From NCBI RefSeq assembly GCF_007625075.1, contig NZ_QMIE01000004.1, positions 62,001-126,000 of the forward strand: a DNA stretch of 64,000 bases, read 5' to 3'. Position 1 is the first letter of the stretch. Each line of letters starts with the position of its first letter. Of this stretch, positions 1-7,792 are shown in pieces. The DNA is from Oceanidesulfovibrio indonesiensis. GTDB taxonomy: Bacteria > Desulfobacterota > Desulfovibrionia > Desulfovibrionales > Desulfovibrionaceae. Position numbers and translations under genes: made by a program. The notes beneath the pieces are model-generated. The model made no database searches. It was not told the DNA's origin and worked only from the letters and a program-made list of their open reading frames with translations.

Positions 1-407
1 ATCCATTCGATCATCACGGCTTCGATGTTGATGTTGCAGAAGCCGCGGTTGCCCTCCACGATCTTCATGGCGTGGTGTCCGGGCGGCCGCACGAGGGCGA
101 AAGCGCGATCCGCCTCCTTCTCCATAACCAGACGCGCCGCGCGGATGGCGCCGCCGGCCGAGATCATGTGCGACTTTGTGGCCACGGTCTCCACGCTGGG
201 CAGGCAGAAGTGCACGCGCTCCACGTCCCGTCGGGTGGCGACCTCTGGCTTGTATTCGGTGATGCCCTCGATATCGAAAAGGCCCTCTTCGCGCAGTTGA
301 TCCTGCGTGTAGAGAAGCCGCTCCTCCCGCTCCGGATGCGTGGGCTCGATGGCCCAGTCGAATGCCGGGAAGAAGATGACGCCGAGGCTGTTCTTGGCTT
401 CGAGCAT
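1..407 (-). CDS. Histone deacetylase-family protein, C-terminus cut off by window edge
   Basis: An open frame starts with ATG at 407 and runs off the left end of the window, leaving about 135 residues. It contains LVRPPGHHA, the hallmark metal-site motif of the HDAC / acetoin-utilisation / acetylpolyamine amidohydrolase superfamily, followed by GNRGFCNIN, which matches the 'GFC.fNN' segment of these zinc deacetylases. Family members remove acetyl groups from lysines or small amines; the substrate here cannot be told. It starts 43 bp after the hydantoinase-like gene on the same strand, so it is probably the last visible gene of that operon. The remaining catalytic Asp/His residues lie outside the window. 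Confidence 0.85.
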   Translation of the reverse strand, partial: MLEAKNSLGVIFFPAFDWAIEPTHPEREERLLYTQDQLREEGLFDIEGITEYKPEVATRRDVERVHFCLPSVETVATKSHMISAGGAIRAARLVMEKEADRAFALVRPPGHHAMKIVEGNRGFCNINIEAVMIEW

Positions 408-450
408 GTTGGTACCTCGCGACTATCGGATTCCGGGAAGCCCCGGAGGA

Positions 451-2112
451 TCAGTCCAGTATGCCGGGCCGAAGCTGCGCCTTGACCCGGATGTTGCGAA
501 ACGCCCCGCCGAACAGGTCGACCATGTTGAAGGCGTTCGATTCCACGATTTCCACCTCGTCCTTGTACTCCCTCGTACCGGGCAGGCCGAGCTCGTCCAG
601 ATAGGCCGCCATGAGTTTGCGCAGGTCATCCTCGGCGGCGTCCTGGCTGTAGCCCCTGGGAATTGGATGTTCGATGGAGAGCGCCGGCACGTGGAGCAGT
701 TCCTTCTCCGTGTCCGCGAACAGCTCCAGCTCGGCAGTGGTCCGCGTGAGCGCCGCGCCGATGGCGTTGGCCACCTGGAAATCCGGCGGCAATTCCACGC
801 GCATGTCCAGCGCCTCTTTGAGGATGGGCTGAAAAGCTGCAGCCGGACCGCCCATGACGTACGCTTTTTTCGGCTCGATCTGCCTGCCCTGGAGCAGCTC
901 GTAGATGGTGTACACAGGTCGTTCGTTCAGCATGTCCACCATGTCGCGGCACTCGTCCACGATGGACCGCACGGCGAAATCCACGGCCTGGCGGGCAAGC
1001 TTGTCCGGATACATGTCCCACAGCCGCGCGAGCCGTTCGATGCCTCGGGCCGAGGCGTGGCGGTCGCGAAAATCTGCGAGCTTGAGGAAGTTCATCGCAT
1101 CGATGAGCGTAGGCGCCTCGCCTCCCTGGGCCATGCTGGGACCCTCGCGTTCCGGCCCCACGCGGACCTGGCCGGTGCGGGTGATCTTGATGACCGAATC
1201 GCCGCCGATGCCGATGGAGCGCGTCTTCAGGGCGCGCACCAGTGTGGGGTACGAGCCGACCTCGATGCCCCGAGGCTCCAGCACGGGCGCGCCGCCGGCG
1301 AAAACCGCAATGTCCGTGGTGGTGCCGCCGATGTCCATGATGAGTGCGTCCTCGTGTATCTCGCACAGCGCCACGATGCCCATGACCGACGCCGCTGGTC
1401 CCGAAAGGATGGACTCCACCGGGAACTGCCGGGAACGCGCCAGAGGCATGGTGCCTCCGTCCGCCTTGAGCACGTGTATGGACGCTTCCAGGCCGTACTC
1501 GTCCACGCTCTGGGCGATGGCGTCCGCGAACTTGTTGTACAGCCGCCACACCGCGGCGTTGTAGTACGCCGTGGCGATGCGGCGGGGAAAATTGAGCATG
1601 CCGGAGATGCGGTGGCCCATGGTCACGTGGTCCGAGTCCGCTTCCACGGCGCTTTTCATGGCGATTTCGTGGGCCGGGTTGCGCACCGAAAACTTGCCCA
1701 CAGCGGCGTGCACGCGCATGCCCAGCTCGCGGAACATCTGCGCCGCATTCTGCAACTCCTTGCGGTTCAGCTCCTTCACCTCGAAGCCGCGGTGGTCCAA
1801 GGAACCGTCAATCACGGCGTAGCCGCGGCCTATATGGTAGTTCTCCGGGTCGATGCCGGGTCCTGCGGAAACGAGCACGCCGGCTTCTTCGGTCTTGTGC
1901 TCCACGATGGCGTTGGTGGAAAGCGTCGTGGAAAGCGCGATGCGCTCCACGCGGTCCTTTTTCACCTGGGAGAGCACGTCCTCCATCGCGGCGCGCACGG
2001 AGACGAGCAGGTTGTCGTGGTCCGTGACAACCTTGGAGAAGGCCCGCACTTTGCGTCGGTCCACGACCACGGCGTCCGTATGCGTGCCGCCCACGTCTAT
2101 TCCGAGATACAT
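451..2112 (-). CDS. Hydantoinase/oxoprolinase family protein (HyuA-like)
   Basis: This is a 553-residue cytoplasmic protein. The N-terminus carries GIDVGGTHTDAVVV (residues 4-17), the phosphate-binding start of the Hydant_A_N domain. A second ATPase-type motif, DIGGTTTDIAV, lies at 260-270, and ADGGTMPL at 217-224 is typical of the HyuA domain. Members hydrolyse cyclic amides such as hydantoins or 5-oxoproline using ATP, usually with a HyuB partner; no HyuB is visible here. The ATG at 2112 overlaps the end of the pdxA-like gene by 16 bp, which implies co-transcription and translational coupling. The family is secure; the substrate is unknown. Confidence 0.88.
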   Translation of the reverse strand: MYLGIDVGGTHTDAVVVDRRKVRAFSKVVTDHDNLLVSVRAAMEDVLSQVKKDRVERIALSTTLSTNAIVEHKTEEAGVLVSAGPGIDPENYHIGRGYAVIDGSLDHRGFEVKELNRKELQNAAQMFRELGMRVHAAVGKFSVRNPAHEIAMKSAVEADSDHVTMGHRISGMLNFPRRIATAYYNAAVWRLYNKFADAIAQSVDEYGLEASIHVLKADGGTMPLARSRQFPVESILSGPAASVMGIVALCEIHEDALIMDIGGTTTDIAVFAGGAPVLEPRGIEVGSYPTLVRALKTRSIGIGGDSVIKITRTGQVRVGPEREGPSMAQGGEAPTLIDAMNFLKLADFRDRHASARGIERLARLWDMYPDKLARQAVDFAVRSIVDECRDMVDMLNERPVYTIYELLQGRQIEPKKAYVMGGPAAAFQPILKEALDMRVELPPDFQVANAIGAALTRTTAELELFADTEKELLHVPALSIEHPIPRGYSQDAAEDDLRKLMAAYLDELGLPGTREYKDEVEIVESNAFNMVDLFGGAFRNIRVKAQLRPGILD

Positions 2113-3128
2113 GGCGAATTCCTTTGCGAAATCAATGTGGAAGCGAGAGTGATGGCGGCTTTGAGGCTGCCGGTGGAGGCGGTGTGCCGGCCCACGAGAT
2201 CGTAACCTGTACCATGATCCACGGATGTGCGTACGAAGGGCAGGCCCAGCGTGACATTCACGGCTTCATGGAAGTGCAGAAGCTTGAGCGGGGTGAGTCC
2301 CTGATCGTGGTACATGGCCGCCACGGCTTCGAACTCGCCGTGCACGGCGCGGTAGAAAAGCGTATCCGCCGGATACGGACCGTAGGCGTCTATACCGCGG
2401 GCCTGGGCCTCGGCCACTGCCGGACCGATGATGTCGATTTCCTCACGCCCGATGGCGCCGGACTCCCCGGCATGCGGGTTGAGACCGCATACGGCGATGC
2501 GCCGACGATCTTCCTCCAGGCCGAGGTCCGTGAGAAAACCGTCCGTGTGAGTCAGACATCGCAGGACTCGCTCATACGTCACCAGACGCGGCACGTCCGC
2601 AAGAGACGGATGTGTCGTCACTAGGCTGACGCGCAGTTTGTCCCCGCACAGATGCATGGTCACCTCGTCGGGCTTCATGCCGGCGGCTTCTGCCAGAAAC
2701 TCCGTATGGCCGGGGAAATCGAATCCCGCGGCCTGAAGCATGGCTTTATTGAGCGGCAGCGTGACTACCGCTCCCGCAGTGCCGGCAAGCAGCGGCTCGC
2801 ACACCGTGGCAAGCGATATGCCTGCAGCGCGGCCGCCCTCCGGCGTGGGTGTGCCGGGTTCCGGAGTGAAATCGCGCAAAGGCTCGGGTTCGTATAGATA
2901 GATTCCTGGCTCGAGGGCATCCTGAAATTCCAGGGAACCGAGCTTCTTCCAGAACGGTTTGCGATTGCCCAAATGAACTTCGAGAGACGCCGCCGGCCCG
3001 ATGAGAACCCAGGCTGTGTATTCATCGCACGGCAACGCAGCCGACGAATCCGGCGCGAGCAGACGGCACACGAGCTCCGGTCCCAGACCGTTTGGGTCGC
3101 CGAGCGTGATGCATAATGGTCGTTGCAT
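2097..3128 (-). CDS. pdxA: 4-hydroxythreonine-4-phosphate dehydrogenase (PdxA family)
   Basis: PdxA oxidises 4-phosphohydroxy-L-threonine in the DXP-dependent route to pyridoxal 5'-phosphate. The 343-residue product has the PdxA N-terminal motif TLGDPNGLGPE, the metal-binding segment around PGHTEFLAEAAG, NPHAGESGAIGREE, and the C-terminal YHDQGLTPLKLL...GLPFVRTSVDHGTGYD block. I chose the ATG at 3128 because homology begins there and CAGGGA sits just upstream; an in-frame start at 3179 would add 17 unrelated residues. It overlaps the following hydantoinase gene. Because PdxA paralogues also occur in catabolic clusters (PdxA2) and this neighbourhood is not a B6 operon, a catabolic role is possible. 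Confidence 0.88.
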   Translation of the reverse strand: MQRPLCITLGDPNGLGPELVCRLLAPDSSAALPCDEYTAWVLIGPAASLEVHLGNRKPFWKKLGSLEFQDALEPGIYLYEPEPLRDFTPEPGTPTPEGGRAAGISLATVCEPLLAGTAGAVVTLPLNKAMLQAAGFDFPGHTEFLAEAAGMKPDEVTMHLCGDKLRVSLVTTHPSLADVPRLVTYERVLRCLTHTDGFLTDLGLEEDRRRIAVCGLNPHAGESGAIGREEIDIIGPAVAEAQARGIDAYGPYPADTLFYRAVHGEFEAVAAMYHDQGLTPLKLLHFHEAVNVTLGLPFVRTSVDHGTGYDLVGRHTASTGSLKAAITLASTLISQRNSPCISE

Positions 3129-3311
3129 GAATCCCTGTCCTTGAAGCGGCAAGCAACGATGCGACAGGCAATCGAACACTCGCCACTATGGATTGAGATA
3201 TCAGAGCCCCGGCAAGTATGGCAATGAGGGTCCGACGAGTTGCGTTTCCTTACGGATGAACGGTGGCATAGACGGTCTTGCCGGCGCTGACAGTCAGCTG
3301 GAATGACTTGT

Positions 3312-3671
3312 TCAACGGCCCAAAAGCCGATGCAACCTGTCCGCCATACGCATGCCGAGCCACCAGCCCAGGACCACGCCCAAGGCGTTGGCCCCCATGT
3401 CCAGCAATGAGAAGAACCGCCCCGGCACGAACGTCTGAGCGAACTCCAGGCCGATACCAAGCGCCAGCACGGCCCACACTCGCACGGAAGCTGCCCTTCC
3501 GGACCAGGCGGAAGCGGCGAGACAGGCCAGCCAGGCATAGGCGAGACAGTGCGCGACCTTGTCGCTCTGCGGAAAATCCACAACTGGCGCGGCCTTGGGC
3601 AGAAGGGAAAGTACTGCGACCAGCACGACGGAAAGCCCCCAGAGAACACGAAGCGAGGATATCCTGAACAT
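3312..3671 (-). CDS. VanZ-like membrane protein
   Basis: A 119-residue hydrophobic protein with an N-terminal membrane segment (WGLSVVLVAVLSLLP), then the VanZ signature DKVAHCLAYAWLA and GIGLEFAQTFVPGRFFSLLDMGANALGVVLG. About three to four membrane helices are expected. VanZ proteins are small integral membrane proteins of unclear biochemical role; the founding member gives low-level teicoplanin resistance, but most chromosomal copies are not resistance genes. It is divergent from the exonuclease gene that starts at 3777, sharing a roughly 105-bp intergenic region. Confidence 0.8.
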   Translation of the reverse strand: MFRISSLRVLWGLSVVLVAVLSLLPKAAPVVDFPQSDKVAHCLAYAWLACLAASAWSGRAASVRVWAVLALGIGLEFAQTFVPGRFFSLLDMGANALGVVLGWWLGMRMADRLHRLLGR

Positions 3672-3776
3672 TGCGTGTGGCTACCGCACCCTCCGCGGTC
3701 TGTCGAGGCCCGAAGCTTGCATTTCCGTCGGGAAACGGGCATTAATTCGGACCCGCCGTCTTTCGGATTGTACGTC

Positions 3777-4391
3777 ATGCATATCACCAAGGATTCAATC
3801 CCCACACTGACCAAGGACGAGGTCAACTCCCTGCCGTTGCGCCGTTACGAAGGCCCCGTGGAGGTCGTTCGCACCAGAACCCAACTGGAAGCATCCCTTG
3901 CCGAGCTCGAGTCCGAAGGTCTTCTCGGATTCGATACGGAAAAGCGGCCTTGCTTCACCAAGGGGCATTTCGAGCCCACCTCGCTGCTTCAGCTCGCAAC
4001 AGCCGAGAAAGTTTATATTTTCCAGCTCCTCAAACTCAAACTGCCGACCGAGCTTACACGCATTCTGGCCGATCCCCAAATTACCAAGACCGGAATCGCC
4101 GTGCGTGACGATCTGCGCGACCTAAAAAATCGTCGAAATTTTGACGAGGCCGGTTTCGTGGATCTGGCGGATGTAGCCCGTCGGCACGAAATGGAAACTC
4201 TCGGTCTGCGCAACCTCGTGGCCACGTTCCTGGGCTTCCGTCTCTCCAAGAAAGAACGCTGCTCCAACTGGGCGCGGGGGACGCTCACCCCGCAGCAGAT
4301 CACCTACGCCGCCACGGACGCCTGGGCCAGCCGAGAGCTCTATCTGGCCATGGAACGCGCCGGCCTAGAGCCGATCGACAGCGCCTCCTGA
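3777..4391 (+). CDS. 3'-5' exonuclease domain protein (RNase D-like)
   Basis: A 204-residue DEDD-superfamily exonuclease. Exo I is seen as LLGFDTEKRP (Asp and Glu ligands), Exo II around KTGIAVRDDLRDLK, and Exo III as ITYAATDAWASRELY, giving the DEDDy pattern shared with RNase D and Werner-type exonuclease domains. There is no HRDC domain, so it is a stand-alone exonuclease domain of unknown substrate (RNA or DNA 3' ends). The ATG at 3777 is chosen because homology starts shortly after it; upstream in-frame starts run into the divergent VanZ gene. The next gene begins 26 bp downstream and may be co-transcribed. Confidence 0.85.
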   Translation: MHITKDSIPTLTKDEVNSLPLRRYEGPVEVVRTRTQLEASLAELESEGLLGFDTEKRPCFTKGHFEPTSLLQLATAEKVYIFQLLKLKLPTELTRILADPQITKTGIAVRDDLRDLKNRRNFDEAGFVDLADVARRHEMETLGLRNLVATFLGFRLSKKERCSNWARGTLTPQQITYAATDAWASRELYLAMERAGLEPIDSAS

Positions 4392-4417
4392 CTACTTCTT
4401 CTCACTCCAGCGCCGCC

Positions 4418-5107
4418 ATGATCCGCTCGCTTATCCGCCTTGCCGCCCTGCTCCTTGCCACCGCATGCGTCACCCATGCGCTCCACGGCGCGGCAGAGGC
4501 GCAGCGTTTTCGCGTGCTGATCTCCACGGAAAACCGGCAACTGCGCTCCATGATTCTCGACGTCACTGGATACGCGACCTCGTCGGACGGACCGGAAGAT
4601 AAGCTGCGGCGCGAAGCCCTGGACGACGCCCGGCGCCGAGCCCTGGCGCTCGCCCGCGAGGATTTGCAGGCGAAGCTGGAGGCCCGCAACCTGAAACTGC
4701 ATCTGGCGTTTCTCGGCGAACCCGAGGTCGGTCCGCTGGCCGAAATTCGTGGAAACCAGCACAAGCCCAGCCCGGAGGACATAGCCCGCACCGCCGTGTT
4801 CATCCACAACGCCGAGAAACTCGCCCTGACCGGAACAGGCGACCGATCCGCCGGCGTCTATTCACTCTCGGTCCGCGCCGAAGTGGTGTACGTGCTGCAA
4901 CCCACCGATGAACCGCAGAACACCCTGCGCAAGCCGCCGCCACTGCCCATGACGCCTCCGGGACAGTCGCCGTCCAGGCTCGATGGCGATGCAGGCAGAC
5001 AAATGCGCGAGGAGGCGGAGGAATCCATGGCCCGGCAGCTTCTGGAGGCATTGACCAAAGGCGGCAACAACATCGGCGTCGACGGGCAGCCGTCGCCGCT
5101 GGATTAA
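4418..5107 (+). CDS. Exported protein of unknown function
   Basis: A 229-residue protein that I do not recognise. The first 28 residues form a signal peptide: basic RSLIR, a hydrophobic LAALLLATACVTHAL core, and an AEA-Q cleavage-like site. A Cys inside the core does not sit in a clear lipobox. The mature part is mixed alpha/beta and charged (DDARRRALALAREDLQAKLEARNLKLH), then becomes Pro-rich (PPPLPMTPPGQSPS) and ends in an acidic helix (REEAEESMARQLLEAL). This suggests a small periplasmic domain with a flexible tail. It follows the exonuclease by 26 bp on the same strand, but nothing links the two functionally. Confidence 0.7.
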   Translation: MIRSLIRLAALLLATACVTHALHGAAEAQRFRVLISTENRQLRSMILDVTGYATSSDGPEDKLRREALDDARRRALALAREDLQAKLEARNLKLHLAFLGEPEVGPLAEIRGNQHKPSPEDIARTAVFIHNAEKLALTGTGDRSAGVYSLSVRAEVVYVLQPTDEPQNTLRKPPPLPMTPPGQSPSRLDGDAGRQMREEAEESMARQLLEALTKGGNNIGVDGQPSPLD

Positions 5108-5346
5108 CCGCCTGCGCATCATGCCATGCGACCTTCTCGACGCAAGCGCCACCATGGTGATATGAACGATTTCGTGCTCTCGCGACATGCATCGCGTCAT
5201 TATCGCCGAGGGCATGGCTGTCCATGGCAATCCGGAGCAATCACAAAAGAGCTTTCTGCTCCCGATGTTACTTCCCGTGAAGGCTGCGGCAGCCTGCACC
5301 GTAATTCCTTTGCAAACTGAGCCGCCGCCTGCAGGATGACCCCCTC

Positions 5347-7002
5347 ATGAAAATCGCCCTTCTCCAGATGAATCTCATGGTCGGCGACATTGCCGGCAAC
5401 CGAAAAAAGATCACCGAGTACGTTCGCGAAGCGGCCGCCAGGGGTGCCGACCTCTGCGTCACGTCCGAGCTTGCCATTTGCGGCTACCCGCCGCGCGATC
5501 TTTTGTTGCAGGAAGATTTTGTGGAGCGCTGTCTGGACGAGATCCACGCCATGGCCCAGGATCTTGCCGGTGCGCCCCCCGTGCTCGTAGGCACCCCTTC
5601 CCTGCGGCAGGCAAATACGGGCAAGCCCCTGTCCAACTCAGTTGCTCTCTGCCGAGGCGGAAAGATCGAGGCCCTGTTCCACAAGAGCCTGCTGCCAAAC
5701 TACGACGTCTTTGACGAACGCCGCTACTTCGAACCCTCGCCCAGGCAGGACCGTTTCGAATGCGCCGGTCGGCGCGTGGGCGTCACGGTATGCGAGGACA
5801 TCTGGAATGACCCGGATTTCTGGCCGCACCCCATGTACGCCGAAGACCCCATCAAGGCGTTCGAGGCTAAAAGCGTGGACTGCCTGGTGAACCTCTCGGC
5901 CTCTCCGTTCTCCATGCGCAAGCAGATATTCCGGCAGAATATGGTGGCGAGCCTGGCCCGCAAGTACGAGACGCCCATCGTCTTCGCCAACCAGGTGGGC
6001 GGCAACGACGACCTCGTCTTCGACGGCCGCAGTTTTGCCGTAAGCGCAGATGGCGGCATCATCGACCGCGCGCCCGGTTTCAAAGAATCGATCCTTCTGG
6101 TGGCCCCCGAAGCCCCGGCCAATCCGAAAATCCCCACGGACGATCTGGGACGCGAGGCCGAGGCATGGAAAGCCCTCTGCCTGGGGCTGGCGGACTACAC
6201 AGCCAAGTGCGGGTTCTCCTCCGTGCTGCTCGGCCTGTCCGGCGGCATCGACTCCTCGCTAACAGCAGCCATAGCCGTAGAGGCGCTGGGACCGGAAAAC
6301 GTGCTCGGCGTGCTCATGCCCTCGCCCTACACGAGCGAGGCGAGCGTGGACGACGCCCTGGCCCTGGCAAACAACCTCGGCATGCGAACCGCGACCCTGC
6401 CCATCGAGCCGCTCATGCACGATTTCGACGCGACTCTCGAACCGGCCCTGGGCGAGTACAAATCCCATCTCACACGCGAGAACATCCAGGCGCGCATCCG
6501 GGGCAACCTGCTCATGGCCATCTCCAACGACCGCCGAGCCATGCTGCTGGCCACTGGCAACAAGTCCGAGCTCTCCGTGGGCTACTGCACCATCTACGGC
6601 GACATGAACGGCGGCTTCGCAGTGCTCTCGGACGTGCCGAAGACCCTCGTTTTCCGCCTCTCGGAATGGCTCAACGAGTTCCGCGGTCGGGAGATCATCC
6701 CTGGCAACGTCCTGACCAAGGCGCCATCTGCCGAGTTGGCTCCGAACCAGAAGGACCAGGATTCCCTGCCGCCCTACGAGCAGTTGGATCGGATTCTCGA
6801 ACGGTACGTGGAGCTGCGCCAATCCGTGGAGACCATTGCCGCGCACGGTGCGGTGGAAGGCTACGACCGCGCAACTGTGGAGCGCGTTGCCCGGCTCGTT
6901 AAGATATCGGAATTCAAGCGCCGTCAGGCCGCGCCGGGCATCAAGATAACGGACCGCGCCTTCGGCACGGGCTGGCGCATGCCGCTGGCCGCCAGGTGGT
7001 AG
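5347..7002 (+). CDS. nadE: Glutamine-dependent NAD+ synthase
   Basis: Catalyses the last step of NAD biosynthesis, amidating nicotinic acid adenine dinucleotide with glutamine and ATP. The 551-residue chain has the two expected domains. An N-terminal nitrilase-type glutaminase carries the catalytic triad Glu41 (TSELAICGYPP), Lys113 (FHKSLLPNYDVFDERRYF) and Cys149 (GVTVCEDIW). The C-terminal synthetase has the PP-loop SGGIDSS at 298-304, then ATGNKSE and GYCTIYGDMNGG. The start has AGGA about 9 bases upstream. It is convergent with the endonuclease-fold gene, ending only 14 bp from it. Confidence 0.96.
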   Translation: MKIALLQMNLMVGDIAGNRKKITEYVREAAARGADLCVTSELAICGYPPRDLLLQEDFVERCLDEIHAMAQDLAGAPPVLVGTPSLRQANTGKPLSNSVALCRGGKIEALFHKSLLPNYDVFDERRYFEPSPRQDRFECAGRRVGVTVCEDIWNDPDFWPHPMYAEDPIKAFEAKSVDCLVNLSASPFSMRKQIFRQNMVASLARKYETPIVFANQVGGNDDLVFDGRSFAVSADGGIIDRAPGFKESILLVAPEAPANPKIPTDDLGREAEAWKALCLGLADYTAKCGFSSVLLGLSGGIDSSLTAAIAVEALGPENVLGVLMPSPYTSEASVDDALALANNLGMRTATLPIEPLMHDFDATLEPALGEYKSHLTRENIQARIRGNLLMAISNDRRAMLLATGNKSELSVGYCTIYGDMNGGFAVLSDVPKTLVFRLSEWLNEFRGREIIPGNVLTKAPSAELAPNQKDQDSLPPYEQLDRILERYVELRQSVETIAAHGAVEGYDRATVERVARLVKISEFKRRQAAPGIKITDRAFGTGWRMPLAARW

Positions 7003-7016
7003 GCTGTCGCTTCCTG

Positions 7017-7751
7017 TCAACTGGCCCCGTCGCTCCCGGGCTCCTGCGCAGGCATTACGTCCCCCACCACGGGCAGATGGTCCGAGGCTTCCCGCGCCAG
7101 TCGTGAACGATGCGCATGCGCGTTCCACAGCCGCAGATCAGGCGTCACGCCCAGACGATCCAGCGGCAGCAAGGGGAAATGCGCCGGAAACGTCATGCCG
7201 CAGGGCGGTGCCCCCAGCTTTCTGGATATCCGCCATGCCGAACGGCTCAACGGGTTCCATTCGTTGAAATCACCGAGGATGACGGTCCGCTCGTTGCCCC
7301 ATTGTTCCACCAGCTCCACCAGATGCCGAATCTGGCCGAGACGTTCTCCGAATCCCAGGCCTACATGCACCGTGGCCACGCGCACGTTGTTCGCCGCCGT
7401 GCCAAGCACGGCGCTGACAACCTCGCGTGGTTCGCGCTCGTGCAGAGAGATGTCCAGGGCGGTTACGTCCCGCGGCAGCGTCTTTACCAACAAGGCATTG
7501 CAGCATGGGCTGCGTCCCGTCGCCATGTTGATGCCCGTGATGGCGTGATGACCTGTGAGTCCTGCAAGATCGGCAAGTACGCTGCGGGGATCGCCGAACT
7601 GCATGGTCCTGGGGCAGTCCCTTTTGCAGACGACCTCCTGCAAACCTACCACGTGTGCGTCCAGCTCGCGTATCACCTCGGCGATTCGCTCCATGTTCCA
7701 GCGCCCATCCCTGCCGCGGAAGCCGTGGACGTTGTAACTCGCCACACGCAT
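7017..7751 (-). CDS. Endonuclease/exonuclease/phosphatase-fold protein
   Basis: A 244-residue member of the Mg-dependent DNase I-like superfamily. Visible motifs are MRVASYNVHGFRG at the N-terminus (Asn ligand), VVGLQEV (Glu ligand), VATVHVGLG, VILGDFNEWNP (Asp/Asn catalytic pair) and ASDHLPV at the C-terminus (Asp-His). Such proteins cleave phosphodiesters in nucleic acids, phosphoinositides or sphingolipids. The ATG at 7751 is preferred because an earlier in-frame start would overlap the PLD-VTT gene by more than 130 bp. It follows that gene by 41 bp; the same three domains occur fused in some bacteria, so a membrane-lipid or extracellular phosphodiesterase role is plausible. Confidence 0.85.
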   Translation of the reverse strand: MRVASYNVHGFRGRDGRWNMERIAEVIRELDAHVVGLQEVVCKRDCPRTMQFGDPRSVLADLAGLTGHHAITGINMATGRSPCCNALLVKTLPRDVTALDISLHEREPREVVSAVLGTAANNVRVATVHVGLGFGERLGQIRHLVELVEQWGNERTVILGDFNEWNPLSRSAWRISRKLGAPPCGMTFPAHFPLLPLDRLGVTPDLRLWNAHAHRSRLAREASDHLPVVGDVMPAQEPGSDGAS

Positions 7752-7792
7752 GGGAAAGACGCCGTTCGCATGTACTTTGTGCGCGGAGGTCG

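Noticed and set aside
340-2205. 621-codon open frame opposite the hydantoinase gene
   Set aside because: Arg/His/Gly-rich antisense artefact; the opposite strand carries clear HyuA motifs.
5126-5320. 64-codon frame between the exported unknown and nadE
   Set aside because: No signal, motif or ribosome site; likely noncoding.
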